Origin: Allolobophora icterica
Lineage: Eukaryota > Annelida > Clitellata > Crassiclitellata > Lumbricidae
DNA: 64,000 bases
Assembly: GCA_963556255.1 (NCBI GenBank)
Contig: OY744610.1
Coordinates: forward strand, 63,062,298 to 63,126,297
Direction: 5' to 3'
The translations under genes were made by a program, and so were the position numbers. The first letter of the stretch is position 1. Every line of letters starts with the position of its first letter. Positions 26,156 to 37,296 of the stretch are shown here, piece after piece. The notes below the pieces were generated by a model that saw nothing but the letters and a program-made list of their open reading frames with translations, made no database searches and was not told where the DNA came from.

Positions 26156-26680
26156 TTTTACAAACAGTCAGTCAACAACAATCAACAAAAAAAAACAGAC
26201 ACCACGCGGCAAACCCGCCACCCAAAAGGAAAATTCCACAACCCAAAGTGCAACTATGCAGTATCCAAAGAAGTACACTCGCCAAGTACGCAAAAACTAT
26301 ACAAGCTCACGCAAGTCTGGCCTCGATCACAACAATGGATCAAATTTCAAAGAAATAATCAGCAGATATTGAAAGAGAAATAATGGCTGCCTCCCACTCG
26401 GCTGCAACTCCACTCTCTTTTCTCCTTCTCAGCCACGACAACACCTAGGATCTTACCCGTATGTTGACTGCTGTCTTCTGCTGTCTCAGCCGAACGACGC
26501 ACTTCGTCCGTCCGACTGTCGTATGCCGATTCACCCGTCTCCCACGGTAGAAAGGCGTCTCGATCCGCTCGCTGTCTGGAACAGACCGTCTCTTGATCCT
26601 CCGGGTTGACTCCTTCCTCCGCCGGCTCGCGTCTTCTTCACCGGATCCAACACCGATGATCCCACCGCTGCCACCAATAA
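26156..26680 (-). promoter_or_regulatory. Element B leader with primer-binding site
   Basis: A 525-bp untranslated leader between the 5' LTR and gag. Next to the LTR the minus strand reads TTATTGGTGGCAGCGG. The TGGTGGCAG part is the likely tRNA primer-binding site, and the same TTATTGGTGGCAG abuts the 5' LTR of element A. I cannot name the tRNA. Confidence 0.6.
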
Positions 26681-27112
26681 TGTCGCGGTCGACTCCTTCG
26701 ATCGCAACGACGAACCAACGAAGGAACTATTAAAAGATCTTTATTTAAAAATAAAGTCGATTAAGTGTAGAGTAAGTCAACTCGTCTATCAAATATCACA
26801 ATCGTAGACAGCACACAGGTTGGCTGGTCTCGATTGAACGTTATACGATCAATGTTTCAACGTTTACAAATCTTCGTCAAAAGGCCCTTAATGTACATCA
26901 GGTCTATCTTATATAGAGTTCTCCCGGATTCCAGAACGTTCTGTGACGTCACTGTACTTTTCCCTGGAAAGTCCTACTGAACACGTATATCCTTGTTGCA
27001 TGCACCGAATTAATGTTGACAGCTTGCTGCAGAATTTTCCGTGCGTTGTAAACAAGCTTGTTGACGCGTCGGTTTTCTTCCCTTGATGCATGCACCCGCG
27101 TAGACCACGACA
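26681..27112 (-). repeat. 5' LTR of element B with promoter
   Basis: 432 bp, identical by eye to the 3' LTR. On the minus strand it holds a perfect CRE (TGACGTCA at 26,944-26,951), a TATA box (CTCTATATAAG, 26,918-26,908) about 30 bp further on, and an AATAAA poly(A) signal (26,745-26,740). This ordering is a normal U3-R layout. Confidence 0.85.
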
Positions 27113-27117
27113 GAGCA

Positions 27118-28072
27118 CCTATGCAGACTTAAGCTAATCTCTCAGAAATTCACATTACACACTGCAAGAAAAATACTAAACCTCAGTGTTCAACAATTTA
27201 TGGCTGCCAGGGTCGTTGATCTTGCAGTAAATTTCAGACATGTTGCGCTTGCAAAAATATAAGGCTGTTCTCTTTGTTGGTTCGTGGGCCAACTCCGTGG
27301 AATTTTTTGCCCAGTGATTTAATTTATCTGCTTACTATAGACCATTTTAAAATACAGTTCAACAGTATTTGACGTTATCACTGTCTGTGTGTAAATATGA
27401 TAAGTCTGATTATGTATAATATTAATCTATGTGCACTACTGCGCAACCATCACCTTGTATATTTCTCCACCTTGGAAGTTGGAACATATTTCTACTGGTT
27501 TAAGTTCATGCTTCGGTGGTCAGTGTTACATGAACACTTGTATAATTATTGTGAACCCAGAAATTCCCGTAGAGATCCAACATCAATTAGCGAAAAGACT
27601 TTTATATAGCTTCTGAGATACCCGATTTTAGGGTGTCTACGCAGATTTCAACGTTGCCAGCAGAAATCACTCTGGAAGGACATCTTGCGGTTGCCCAGAC
27701 CGCTAATCTTACCTTATGATTATTAGCCTTTTTGAACGCGCCCATTTGATGGTCGCCCTTTCTAAGTCGCCCTTATGATAGTAAATCCACAATAACGTAC
27801 GCTAACAGTACGTACGTCATAGAAAGAAATAACCTACGTTCCGAAAATACAGTCGCACACGGATTTTAGACACCTTTATATCTGCATCTGATCCTTGTAT
27901 GTCAAATTTTCGTTCAAATCCCGAATGAAAACCTATCAATGATGTACTGATAACGATTTAATTACCTTTAACGTACTATCGACGTCGACGTGAGGTCGTT
28001 AAACAATTTCAGGCTTTTCATTATTATAAACTAGCTGGTTTGCCCGGCGTTGCCCGGGGTTATAAGTTTCAC
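27118..28072. other. Host non-coding DNA
   Basis: No gene seen. 27,790-28,015 repeats 15,556-15,850 (AACGTACGCTAACAGTACG, ACACCTTTATAT, GACGTCGACG-TGAGGTCGTTAAAC). An inverted ~155-bp unit is near 27,628. Confidence 0.5.
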
Positions 28073-28261
<189 letters not shown>

Positions 28262-29175
28262 AGTTAATGTGAAGTGAAATCCCTACTGGGATTGGCGAAT
28301 CTTTAGAAATGCGTGCCAGTGACAGAGAATAATCTTCTCGGGCGGCTCCATCAGGCGAATGAAAATAGGTCGACTCGAATTTGTAAAAAGTGGAGTTTGG
28401 GAGAGTTTTTTGCCCGGAAAACCATGGTAGCGGTGAATCGTTTGCTTAAGAAATCCATTAAAGACGATCTGTACTTCACAACAACAAAGCATATCATCAA
28501 AAAGACAAACTCCTCTGATATTATGTCACCTTTGTCACTAGAATTAATTAATAAATATCTTGAAATCAATGTCCTTACGTTTAAATAATACATTTTAACT
28601 AGGTAATGTTTGTCAACTCTCAATCCTTTTATACGAGAAGCATCTCAGCTCGCAAACTGTGGCTTTCATTAGCATTAATAAATGGTTAATATCGTAATTA
28701 AATCAATTTTTCTAACCGCATGTATTTCCCATTTTCGCTCAGTGCGCCTAGTTGTTTCAACTTTTCGTTTTCCTGCTGCAATTAGATCAAACGTACGGTC
28801 GACGTCAGCGCAAGGTGTCGTTAAACATTTTTATGCTACAAATTATAGACTCATCTTAGACACCTTTAAATTAACTCTTTCTCAACTTAAATATTTCATA
28901 TTTTCGATCGTTCGCTGATTACAAAATAATTCCAAATTGAAAACGTTTTCCACCATCGACGTGGTTTTCAAACTTTTTGGACTAGGGACCCTCATTTTTT
29001 CTAGGCATAGCTCGCGGACCCAAGTATTTCAAAAGTATTTTAGGAATTTTATACACAGGCTGTTAATGCTAACACCATGCAGTGTAAATGAATATTTTCA
29101 GAACGCTATCGTGGACCCCGCCATATCCTTCACGCATTCCTCTTGGTCCGCTGACCACAGTTTGAAAAACGCATG

Positions 29176-29177
<2 letters not shown>

Positions 29178-29232
<55 letters not shown>
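29178..29232. repeat. (TA)n microsatellite
   Basis: A pure TA run of about 54 bp at the position where copy 1 has the long TA runs of 2,938-3,843. Confidence 0.95.
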
Positions 29233-29235
<3 letters not shown>

Positions 29236-31059
29236 TAGTTGTTACTGACCTTATACATTTTATATTTTTGTTCAATCGCTAATCATGTCACTGGAAACGA
29301 CTTAATTTACTTTAACGTTTGGTCAACGCCAGATGGCTCTACGTAATCTGGCGCTACGTTTCTATTAGGGTCAGTGGTGAAATCTTTAAATCGGTTTTTC
29401 AGATCCCATAGACTTCGCTAATTGTCTAATCAAACTCCGCCATTAACCGTAGCGCCAACAGTGGCAGTTAGCGCCAAAACCAAGCCTGGAAAAAGGAGAA
29501 GTCTTGTACACCAGGATCACGCTACAAGATAAATCATCGGATTGGATTGGATCGGATTGGATTAATCGGTTTTAAGCGAGCTAATCTCTCAAGGCCGCGT
29601 ACATCGATATTACATGAGTATTACATAGAGCAATAGTAGATCTAACAGTTGAGAATGGATTAGTTCCAGTGTTTGTCGCCCTCCTCCTTTTTGTTAGTCT
29701 GTGGACTGGTACTACCTGTCATCGCTGACAAACGTTGACAAAGTATCAAGGGAAAATCAAAACGCAACCAATAAAACGATTTCTATATAGCATTATGAAT
29801 CGCGATTTGACTAATCAGTTTTGAACGACGTCTTATGGTTACCAATCCCATTGATATCGCCCTCCTGATTGTCTCGTCTTTGGACTGACACTTCCTGGCA
29901 CTGCTGACGTGTGTTCGCAAAAAGTAAATTAAATAATGATGCTCAAAAGTGATAACCATATAGCATTATGAAAATGGATTTAAAGGTGTCGAAGTAGATC
30001 CCAACATATCAGTAGTAATAACTGTTGAAGGACATCTTGCGGTTGCCTCGTTCCGCTGTCTTAAAACCACTTTCTATTCACTAGGTCTTTCGCACTGGGA
30101 GCGCCACTGATTAGCGAACACTGTGAGAGGCGCTTTATAAATGTTTAGATACAATGCAATTATTATTATATTGGATGCTGTCTCGGTTCCCCTTGTGCAT
30201 ATTATAGACTTCTTTTGTAAATGTACAAAGCTGGCTATTCGCACCATCTGTAAGTTCCTCTATCAAGACCTTGTTTGTCAGTCTAGGAATACAGCCATTT
30301 GATTTGAATTATAAGGAGCAGATTTTGCATATTTATGCTTAGATTTCAACGAAATTGTTACCTGCAAGTTTTCATACCTACTGTTCACCATTTTAAAATA
30401 TAGTTAAAACGGTATTTGAATGAATCACTGTACGTGTGTATGATAAGCTTCTGATATATGTATAATCCACGCACCTGTATGCACTACTCAACAAGCAACA
30501 CCTTGTACATTTCTGAACACTGGCACATTTCTTTTCGATTCATGCCTGGATGGTCAATGTTGCTGCATATGGAAATAGACATGAGAAAAGGGCGACTCTG
30601 CCAGCGGAACAGTGCTGTTCATTTTGTATTTACCCGTTGATACCCATAAACTATTGTAACAAATTGTAACGTGAACACTTGCATTTTGGTGATCGATAAA
30701 GTGTATGAATTGTGATCTGAATTGTCTGTAGTACCTTAATATTATCTTAATGTCGCCACAACCGCTGCAACCACAGAAATGTAGCGAAATGATTTTTATA
30801 TAGAATATGAGATAAGTGATTTTAAGGTGTCTAAATAGATCGCAACTTTATCAGTAGTAATCACTGTTTTAGGACATCTTGCATTGCCCGGACCATTGAT
30901 CCTACTGTAGATATTAGCCATTACAACTTGTAATGCTACTGGTTACGTAGCAAGTCAAAATGCTGTTAGCCTACAACGAAGATTATCAGCGTCGCCCTCC
31001 TTCATTATCCAGTTGCAGACTGGCACCACCTGAGTAGTGGCGGATTTACCGACATCTTA

Positions 31060-32541
31060 CGGCTACCTTAGGGTGAAATAAATGAGTGGCTATACGTCAG
31101 AAAATGGATCGGATGAAAGAATTGAACGAGGTCTTATGACACCAAAGACAGTTGACGTTGATAGCAGGAAACATATTCGAACATTTCGACTTCCTCTTTA
31201 ACATAATTATTTCAACATAATATTTGCAGGAGGAGTTGATTAGCATAAACTTTTTTATTTTTTCAGACTTCGGACTGGCACTAGGCCTACCAGTGGCCTT
31301 GGAGTTTTGCATAAAATTATATTTTAAAAGACACTTAGTTTATAATTTATTAAACACTTTGATCTTAGCCAAAATGGAGAAGAGCGATTTCAAAACAAGA
31401 CAATTAGAATGAAACAACTGTTTTAATTAATTAATCCAAACATTTAACGTCGTCTTATGACATCAAAGGCCGTTGACGACAATTCATAAATGCAATTTAC
31501 AGAAAACAAGATACTTATAGCGTCCGAAAGACACCATTTAAAAGTGTCAACCAGAGCCGTACAATGTCATAGAATGTCACATCATTTAAAGCATTATATC
31601 TAATATTGTTTGAGATTATAATACACATATTAATAAAATGCTTGATGCAATTTAAACAGTATTTTGCAACAACTACCACACATAAGATATATTTAAACAA
31701 TTTCAAATATATATATATAAATGCACAGTACATATAATTATAATTATGACATTATATTCTTTTTCTACATTTGAAATTTCTAAGCAATTATTTCTTATTC
31801 TTCAGCTTAACGACATTCCATGGTAATATCAACTGCTACAATTACACCATGCACGAAATAATAACAAACTCACAAACCGCATACAGATTAAATGAAACAT
31901 ATGGTATACCAAGTTGCTTTTTTTTAAACTGTTCAGATATTTAACACACTCCACCATAAATGTAATTAATTAACAAAGCATATATAAACATATAATTACA
32001 ATTGTTTAAAGTTGTGTTTCAGTGTATTATATTCACAATTACCTTATATTTCCTGTATTGCAACACAATATTGTAACACTATGCAATATAGTATATTTTC
32101 CAATACATAAACCAAATCATAGCATATCTAAGAAACAAAATGTTAGAGGGTAGTAACATAAATACTCAATAATCAATATTTTATATATGTAATTTACTAA
32201 CATAAAATTTTTATTACATATATAATATAATATAACAACTGATAAGAAAATGGTCATACAGGTTCTCCAATAACCAATATGCAAGTTCGACTATGAAACA
32301 ACTGTAAAGCGAAGCTAACATATTTATAGCATCAGAATATGTAACTTTAAGGTGTGTAAGGAGAGCGTCAAACAATGGATAACAGTTCACTGAGAGTGTA
32401 AATATAGCCCCTGCATTTAGCGACATCTTGCGCCTGCCATGGCCGCTTAAGTCGAACTTACATTACGTTGCATCACTATATTTCCAAAAGGAGAAAATTT
32501 AATATTGTTTATAGCGCTCGTAGTCCTGCAAGAGCCTTTTC
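31060..32541 (+). repeat. Partner of the 1,482-bp identical tract (6,676-8,157)
   Basis: Offset +24,384 throughout with no indels. Differences reappear at both edges. See the finding on gene conversion. Confidence 0.8.
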
Positions 32542-32649
32542 CAAGAGATTACACGGGTTCGAAATCGTAATCTTTGAATTTAAATCAGCGCCAACACATT
32601 TTAATCAGACGAACGAAGGGAACCAGCTTATTCACGGGCGCTCAGTCAA

Positions 32650-32935
32650 TGACAAAATCAACGCTGGTCTAGTGGTTAGAGAGCTTCGCTGTCAGTCCCA
32701 CGTTCGGGGTTCAAATCTCCGATATGACAGGAATATGGAATTTCGACTCCACTAGCGCCCCCTAACCAACTCACCTGTAGTAAATACACTAACCGTATGC
32801 TGTTAGTGGGAAGATCAGGCAGCGAGGGAAGCGATTGGCCAAACAACCCCATATGCCGAGACAAAGAAAATGAAGTCGCTTATGCTTCATACCAATGGCT
32901 GCCTCTCGGGATTATTATAGCGTCAGGCTCCGTTC
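32650..32935 (+). mobile_element. tRNA-derived SINE, family 1 (duplicate of 8,266-8,530)
   Basis: A-box GGTCTAGTGGTTAGAG, B-box GTTCGGGGTTCAAATCTC, body TTTCGACTCCACTAGCGCCC. Its head is closer to a tRNA consensus than the copy in duplication 1, which has lost part of the A box. Confidence 0.8.
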
Positions 32936-33618
32936 TCTGTGGACACCTTTAAATCAAACTTATCCGTGGCTATATAATCATCAGTTTCATCTGGTTCGTA
33001 AATATATCCCGACTCGTCGAATCCATTGAGTTTCTCCGGAGGCAAAGAGGCTGCCTTAATTTATACAGTAGAAACGAAGAGAATTTAGTAAAAATAATTT
33101 CTGCCGTCGTCACGGTCGTCAACGGCCTTTGATGCCATAAGATGTAGTTAAACTCTGGATCCATCTTACTTACTTACTTTACAGCGGTTACTTCAGAACG
33201 TATATATTTCTCATTTTAGTTCATTGAATAGATTACGTTGTTTAACTATTTAGCTTGTTGAAAACTCAGAAGCAGAATAAGAATTTCGTGTCGAAATTAT
33301 ACGTATTATAAACTTGCAAACAAAGATTTCTTATATAAACAACTTATTAAAAATCTCATGTGTATTAAGATTGTTCATCAATAATTGTTTTGCATTTACA
33401 TTTTTGCATGACAATTGGTGTAAAATGTCGTTTAATTTGCATCAGATACTTTATTATCCTAATACATGTATCATGGACATTGTTAACTAAAAAGTAAGTA
33501 AGTAAGTAAGTCTTTATATAACCAGTTGCCAAACAGCACTCTGAACAACAAGCATCAGCATATATACATCGAGATAAATTAATATGTGAATAACATTCTG
33601 ACAATAAATGTTTTCCAC

Positions 33619-33757
33619 ATTTCGTCTGCTTAGAGTGCAAAGGTGCTATCTCCAAATTTTCAAATTTTTTTTTATTGTTTTATTCTATTGCTACCAATGT
33701 AGTGTATGAACTGTGAAAAGATGGTATCGTTCACAGTGTAAATAAAAACGCAGCAAC
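33619..33757. mobile_element. Left part of an unclassified ~1.1-kb transposon
   Basis: After a flanking ATTT (33,619-33,622), the terminal inverted repeat CGTCTGCTTAGAGTGCAAAG plus GTGCTATCTCCA begins at 33,623. The matching right end is at about 60,512-60,543, followed by ATTT. In the other duplication copy (9,228-9,234) this site is empty. The Polinton is inserted 135 bp inside it. No transposase frame is seen. Confidence 0.75.
33753..33757. other. Polinton target-site duplication, left
   Basis: GCAAC precedes the AGTAGATG terminus and recurs at 59,575-59,579 after the CATCTACT terminus. Six bases are usual for Polintons; here five match. Confidence 0.7.
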
Positions 33758-34036
33758 AGTAGATGTATAAGGGGGCTTTGAGCGCAGGGCCCTCTGAGGG
33801 TCCCGAGACCAATGGGCCCTTACAGCAGATCGACCTTCAAAGGGTCTCCAGAGGCCTACGAACCCATATAGCATATCCACTTTCTCCTGTGTATTTTAGA
33901 ACAAAATATGCGGGCCCTTAGCGCAGGGCCTTCAGAGAGGGTCCTGAAACCCACGGACAATTATAGCCAATCGACTTCCAGGGCCTCCAGACAGTCCGTG
34001 GGATCCACGAAACGATTACAGCTTAGAAGTCCTGAA

Positions 34037-34094
34037 GTGTGACCATTTTCACAGTGTGACGATGTTATCAGTCACAAGTGTCACAGTGTCACAC
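34037..34094. promoter_or_regulatory. GTGAC/GTCAC palindromic box a (left TIR)
   Basis: GTGTGACC... GTGTGAC-GATGTTATCA-GTCAC, then two further GTCAC words. Two GTGAC on one side face GTCAC on the other across a 10-bp AT-rich core. Its mirror is 59,238-59,295. Function unknown. Confidence 0.7.
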
Positions 34095-34506
34095 TAAAAA
34101 GACGGTTATAATTCTGACTGTTATGATATGGTATGATAGATAGTAAAATAAGATCTACTACCACAACAGTACCATTTTTACTATAAAAAATAACAAAACA
34201 AAACAAAAAAACTTTTTGGGACAAAACAAAACAAAATCATTATTTGGTCTAATTCGTGCAGAAAACGCAAATTTACGATGTGTGGTTTTTTTTCACTCTT
34301 ACAAAACATGAAAAGTGCCTTTTTCGCACTTTTCTGAAATCATAAATTCTGTCACGCTTTCGGTCGAATTGTGCTAAAAAAGGAAATTTGCGGCGCCAGG
34401 GGCAATTATAGCAGATCAACCTCTAGAGGGCAGCCAGACAGTCCATGGGTCCCACGAAAGCTTATAGCGCTAAGGCCTGCCACGCAATTTGTGTACTTTT
34501 GTACAA

Positions 34507-34556
34507 GTGTGACAACTTTCAGAGTGTGACAGACAATATTGTAACAACTGTCACAC
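34507..34556. promoter_or_regulatory. GTGAC/GTCAC palindromic box b (left TIR)
   Basis: GTGTGACAACTTTCAGAGTG begins the box and CTGTCACAC ends it, with core AGACAATATTGTAACAA in which one inner GTCAC is degenerate. Mirror at 58,776-58,825. The downstream CTAAGCTAGGAG is shared with box d. Confidence 0.65.
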
Positions 34557-34674
34557 TAAGCTAGGAGTGCAATAACGGCTTTCCATTTAATTTTAACACG
34601 GATAGGATACCTGAAATGTCATTTTACCATAAAAACAGAAAAAATAATTTAAAAAACCTTTTTTTTCACAAAAC

Positions 34675-34679
34675 AAAAG
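34675..34679. other. TSD of LTR element A, left
   Basis: AAAAG here and at 41,586-41,590. The uninterrupted target is visible on the right TIR (around 58,655), which carries a single AAAAG at the corresponding place. Confidence 0.92.
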
Positions 34680-35156
34680 TGTGAACTGTGTTTTGTGTAC
34701 AGTTTTGCAGTGCGAGATATTTAGCGTATATATTTAGTGCGCTTACTTTAGTTTAACGTGTATATGTATATATGATAGATGTATAACGTTTAGTCTTAGT
34801 GACACGCGCGGCCGGCCGATATCGGCAGCGGCGCGCTATATGTATATTATTAGAGTTCGCTTATGCGCACAGAAGACAGGTGTGTCAAGAGGCGCGAAGA
34901 ATTATGCTGACTAGAGAAGTTTGCATTCGTGTGTGTTCGCTGTAGTAGTGTGGCTGACTAGTTGAGTTGTAATCGAATTGAGTTCTGTCTGTTTGTTTCT
35001 TATTAAACGAAAAGATATTAAACTGTGTTGGTGATTAATTCAGGTTATACTTATACGTAGAATTAGTGTTCAAAAGGTGAACGTTAAATAGGCGTTAAGT
35101 ACGAAGAGAACAAGGATTTAATCAGAAGGATTGTCAACGGAAGGATTGGGTTGACA
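34680..35156 (+). repeat. 5' LTR of element A
   Basis: Starts TGTGAACTGTG and ends GGGTTGACA. Compared with the 3' LTR I see two changes: A/C in GTTTAACGTG and C/A in GAGAACAAGG. A GC-rich imperfect palindrome centred on GGCCGATATCGGC lies at about 34,806-34,838, next to TATA-like stretches (GTATATATGATAG and GCTATATGTATA). An ATTAAA lies near 35,002. Confidence 0.93.
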
Positions 35157-35589
35157 TTATTGGTGGCAGTGACGGTGTGGATAAAGAACTCACGGTGGAA
35201 AAAAACTCACGGTGGATAAATACTCACGGTGGATAAATACTCACGGTGGATAAATACTCACGGTGGATAAATACTCACGGTGGATATAAACTCACAGTGG
35301 ATTAAAATTCACGTTAACACCTCCTTCGGCGGATAAAAGAATCTACGACGGTGATAAAAGAATTTACAACGGTGTTAGAAGAATCTACGACGGTGTTAGA
35401 AGAATCTACGCGTTGTTGCTGTGTGACGAGTTTACGATATCATCGACGGTGGAACACGAGAAAACGGTATAAAAATTTCGTTGTTTTTCACGAACAAATA
35501 CAAAAGAAATCCCGTTTGTTTATCGATTCACACAACAAGAAAAACTGTGACTTCTTTTAAAAGAGAAATCACCAAAGTAAACAAGTAAG
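35157..35589 (+). promoter_or_regulatory. Element A leader: primer-binding site and tandem repeats
   Basis: TTATTGGTGGCAGTGACGG directly follows the LTR; TGGTGGCAG is the likely primer-binding site, shared with element B. Then come about seven copies of a 17-bp unit (ACTCACGGTGGATAAAT) at roughly 35,187-35,300, and a 21-bp unit with AGAATCTACGACGGTG at about 35,338-35,412. The gag ATG is at 35,590. Confidence 0.7.
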
Positions 35590-37269
35590 ATGGAGAAACT
35601 AAGTGCTGAAAGACAAGCAGATATTAAGAAGATGTCTACGGAAAGGCTAAAACAGCGTTTGTTGAAAGCCGGTTTTAAAGAAGAACAATTAGAAGGTATG
35701 TCACGTGGTGACATGATGCAGGAACTCGCCGATGTGTGGGTTAAAGAAGAAGTCGAAGAAGAAGGTGCCGTTGGCGGTGCCGTAGAAAAGGCTATTGAAA
35801 AACCGCCTGCGCCTATGTCTATGGAAATGTTAATACAGTGGATGATGATGAAAGAAGATAGAGAGGAGAAACGCAGACAGGAAGAGAAAGAGCTGAGACA
35901 AGAAGCAGAACGTGTAAGACAAGACGAATTGCGCTTGCAGAGAGAGAAAGAAGAGAAAGCGGAACTTGTAAGGCAAGAAGAATTGCGCTTGCAGAGAGAG
36001 AAAGAAGAGAAAGCGGAACTTGCAAGGCAAGAAGAACTGCGCTTGCAGAGGGAGAGAGAAGATAAAGCCGAACAAGTACGTAAGGCAGAACTGGAATTGC
36101 AAAAGCATCAGTTTGAGATTCAGTTAGAACAGTTGAAAAGAGATAGGGAAGATGCTGAAAGAAGAAGACTGGAGCAGATGATTGAATTTGAAAGAGCTAG
36201 AAAAAGTGATGAAGAGGTTCGTCAGCAACAGATTGAAGCAAAGAGAATGCGTGAAGAAGAAAAAGAAAAAGCGCGAACGTTAGAGTTAGAACGCGCAGAA
36301 CAGATAAGACAAGAAGAACTCAAATTTCAGAAAGAAAGTTTGGAAAAGGCAGAGACAGAAAGACAAGAACGTCTGAAACTGGAGAAATCAAAATTGACAT
36401 TGAAAGAAACGCAAATGAGAGAAGAACGGGAAGCTGAAAGAAGGAAGCAGCAAGAAAGTGAAACTTTGGTGTCAAAAATTAAGAAAATAGGTGATGCAAT
36501 GAAGCATGTATTGCCTCAAATGCCAACTGATATGATGGAGGTGCCATTATATTTTGAAACAGTCGAGAACGCGTTTCGTAGCTTTGCTGTGGAGAAGCCG
36601 TTTTGGGTTAAATTATTACTACCATTGATGACGCCGAAAGCTCGAACCGTTCTGAATAGATTGTCATACGATGATCTAGACAATTATGATAGAGTCAAGC
36701 AGCACTTATTAAAAGAATTTAAATTGACCTCGAGAGAATACAGAGCGAGATTTGTGGATGCTAAGAAGACGACAGAAGAGACTTATACGATGTTTACGGC
36801 AAGACTTAAGAACTTGTTAAACTATTACGTGAGAAGTCGAAACGTGAACAGAGAGTATGATACGCTCTTTGATTTGCTGGTAGCGGATAAGCTAAAAGAA
36901 TGTTTACCGCCAGGTCCACTACAGTTTGTATTGTCGAAGGAAGGAACTGACTGTCTTCAAGCTAGTGCAGTGGCAGACCTAGCAGACATTCATGTAAACA
37001 ATCGAATTGGGTTTGCGATCCCAAATATAAACAGTTATCCTTCTCAACGTTCCGTAAACCAAAGCCAGAGTGGAAAGTGGAAAAGTAATCCAGAAACAGG
37101 GAGTCAGTTCAAAGGTAAAGAAGTCAAGGCTAGTGTCCCTGTACCCAATGAAACCAGAGTAGTGACGTTTGGTCGTCAGGGATTTAACAAATCGTCAGCG
37201 CCGTTTGCCAAGAGGGAAGGCAACACATCGTCTACGCAGTATAAGAGATATGAAGGAAATGAACAATGA
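35590..37269 (+). CDS. gag: Element A Gag
   Basis: A 559-residue structural polyprotein of a retrotransposon, expected to assemble a cytoplasmic particle. The N-terminus (KLSAERQADIKKMSTERLK) resembles that of element B. Residues about 85-300 are a long E/K/R/Q coiled coil containing 19-residue near-repeats (QEELRLQREKEEKAEL). About 305-480 is an alpha-helical capsid-like core alignable by eye with element B. The C-terminal part is basic and S/N-rich. The frame ends with TGA at 37,267-37,269. The CCHC knuckle normally at the end of Gag lies just after this stop, in the same frame. ATG 35,590 is the first in frame after the leader. Confidence 0.92.
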   Translation: MEKLSAERQADIKKMSTERLKQRLLKAGFKEEQLEGMSRGDMMQELADVWVKEEVEEEGAVGGAVEKAIEKPPAPMSMEMLIQWMMMKEDREEKRRQEEKELRQEAERVRQDELRLQREKEEKAELVRQEELRLQREKEEKAELARQEELRLQREREDKAEQVRKAELELQKHQFEIQLEQLKRDREDAERRRLEQMIEFERARKSDEEVRQQQIEAKRMREEEKEKARTLELERAEQIRQEELKFQKESLEKAETERQERLKLEKSKLTLKETQMREEREAERRKQQESETLVSKIKKIGDAMKHVLPQMPTDMMEVPLYFETVENAFRSFAVEKPFWVKLLLPLMTPKARTVLNRLSYDDLDNYDRVKQHLLKEFKLTSREYRARFVDAKKTTEETYTMFTARLKNLLNYYVRSRNVNREYDTLFDLLVADKLKECLPPGPLQFVLSKEGTDCLQASAVADLADIHVNNRIGFAIPNINSYPSQRSVNQSQSGKWKSNPETGSQFKGKEVKASVPVPNETRVVTFGRQGFNKSSAPFAKREGNTSSTQYKRYEGNEQ

Positions 37270-37296
37270 GGTATTTCACAACCATACCATACAGTT

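Larger units (their letters stand above)
20658..27112 (-). mobile_element. LTR retrotransposon B (Gmr1-like Ty3/Gypsy), 6.45 kb
   Basis: Two 432-bp direct repeats that appear identical start TGTCGCGG and end CACGACA. They enclose gag, protease, integrase, reverse transcriptase and RNase H in that order on the minus strand. GAGCA flanks both sides (20,653-20,657 and 27,113-27,117). The integrase-before-RT order is that of Gmr1-like elements and differs from ordinary Ty3/Gypsy. LTR identity implies a very recent insertion, yet pol carries a frameshift near 22,235. It landed in the head of a SINE. Confidence 0.95.
28430..33618 (+). repeat. Segmental duplication, copy 2
   Basis: Same-orientation match to 2,160-9,230 starting at GCTTAAGAAATCCATTAAAG. 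Copy 1 has two extra blocks (2,876-4,270; 4,487-5,519). Copy 2 has an extra ~480 bp near 30,300-30,780 and a short (TA)n at 29,178-29,232 where copy 1 has much longer TA runs. The copy is then interrupted at 33,619 by nested transposons and resumes at 60,544. Confidence 0.85.

Noticed and set aside
33752..33757. Six-base target duplication for the Polinton
   Set aside because: Only five bases (GCAAC) match on both sides when the ends are set at AGTAG...CTACT; the sixth base differs.
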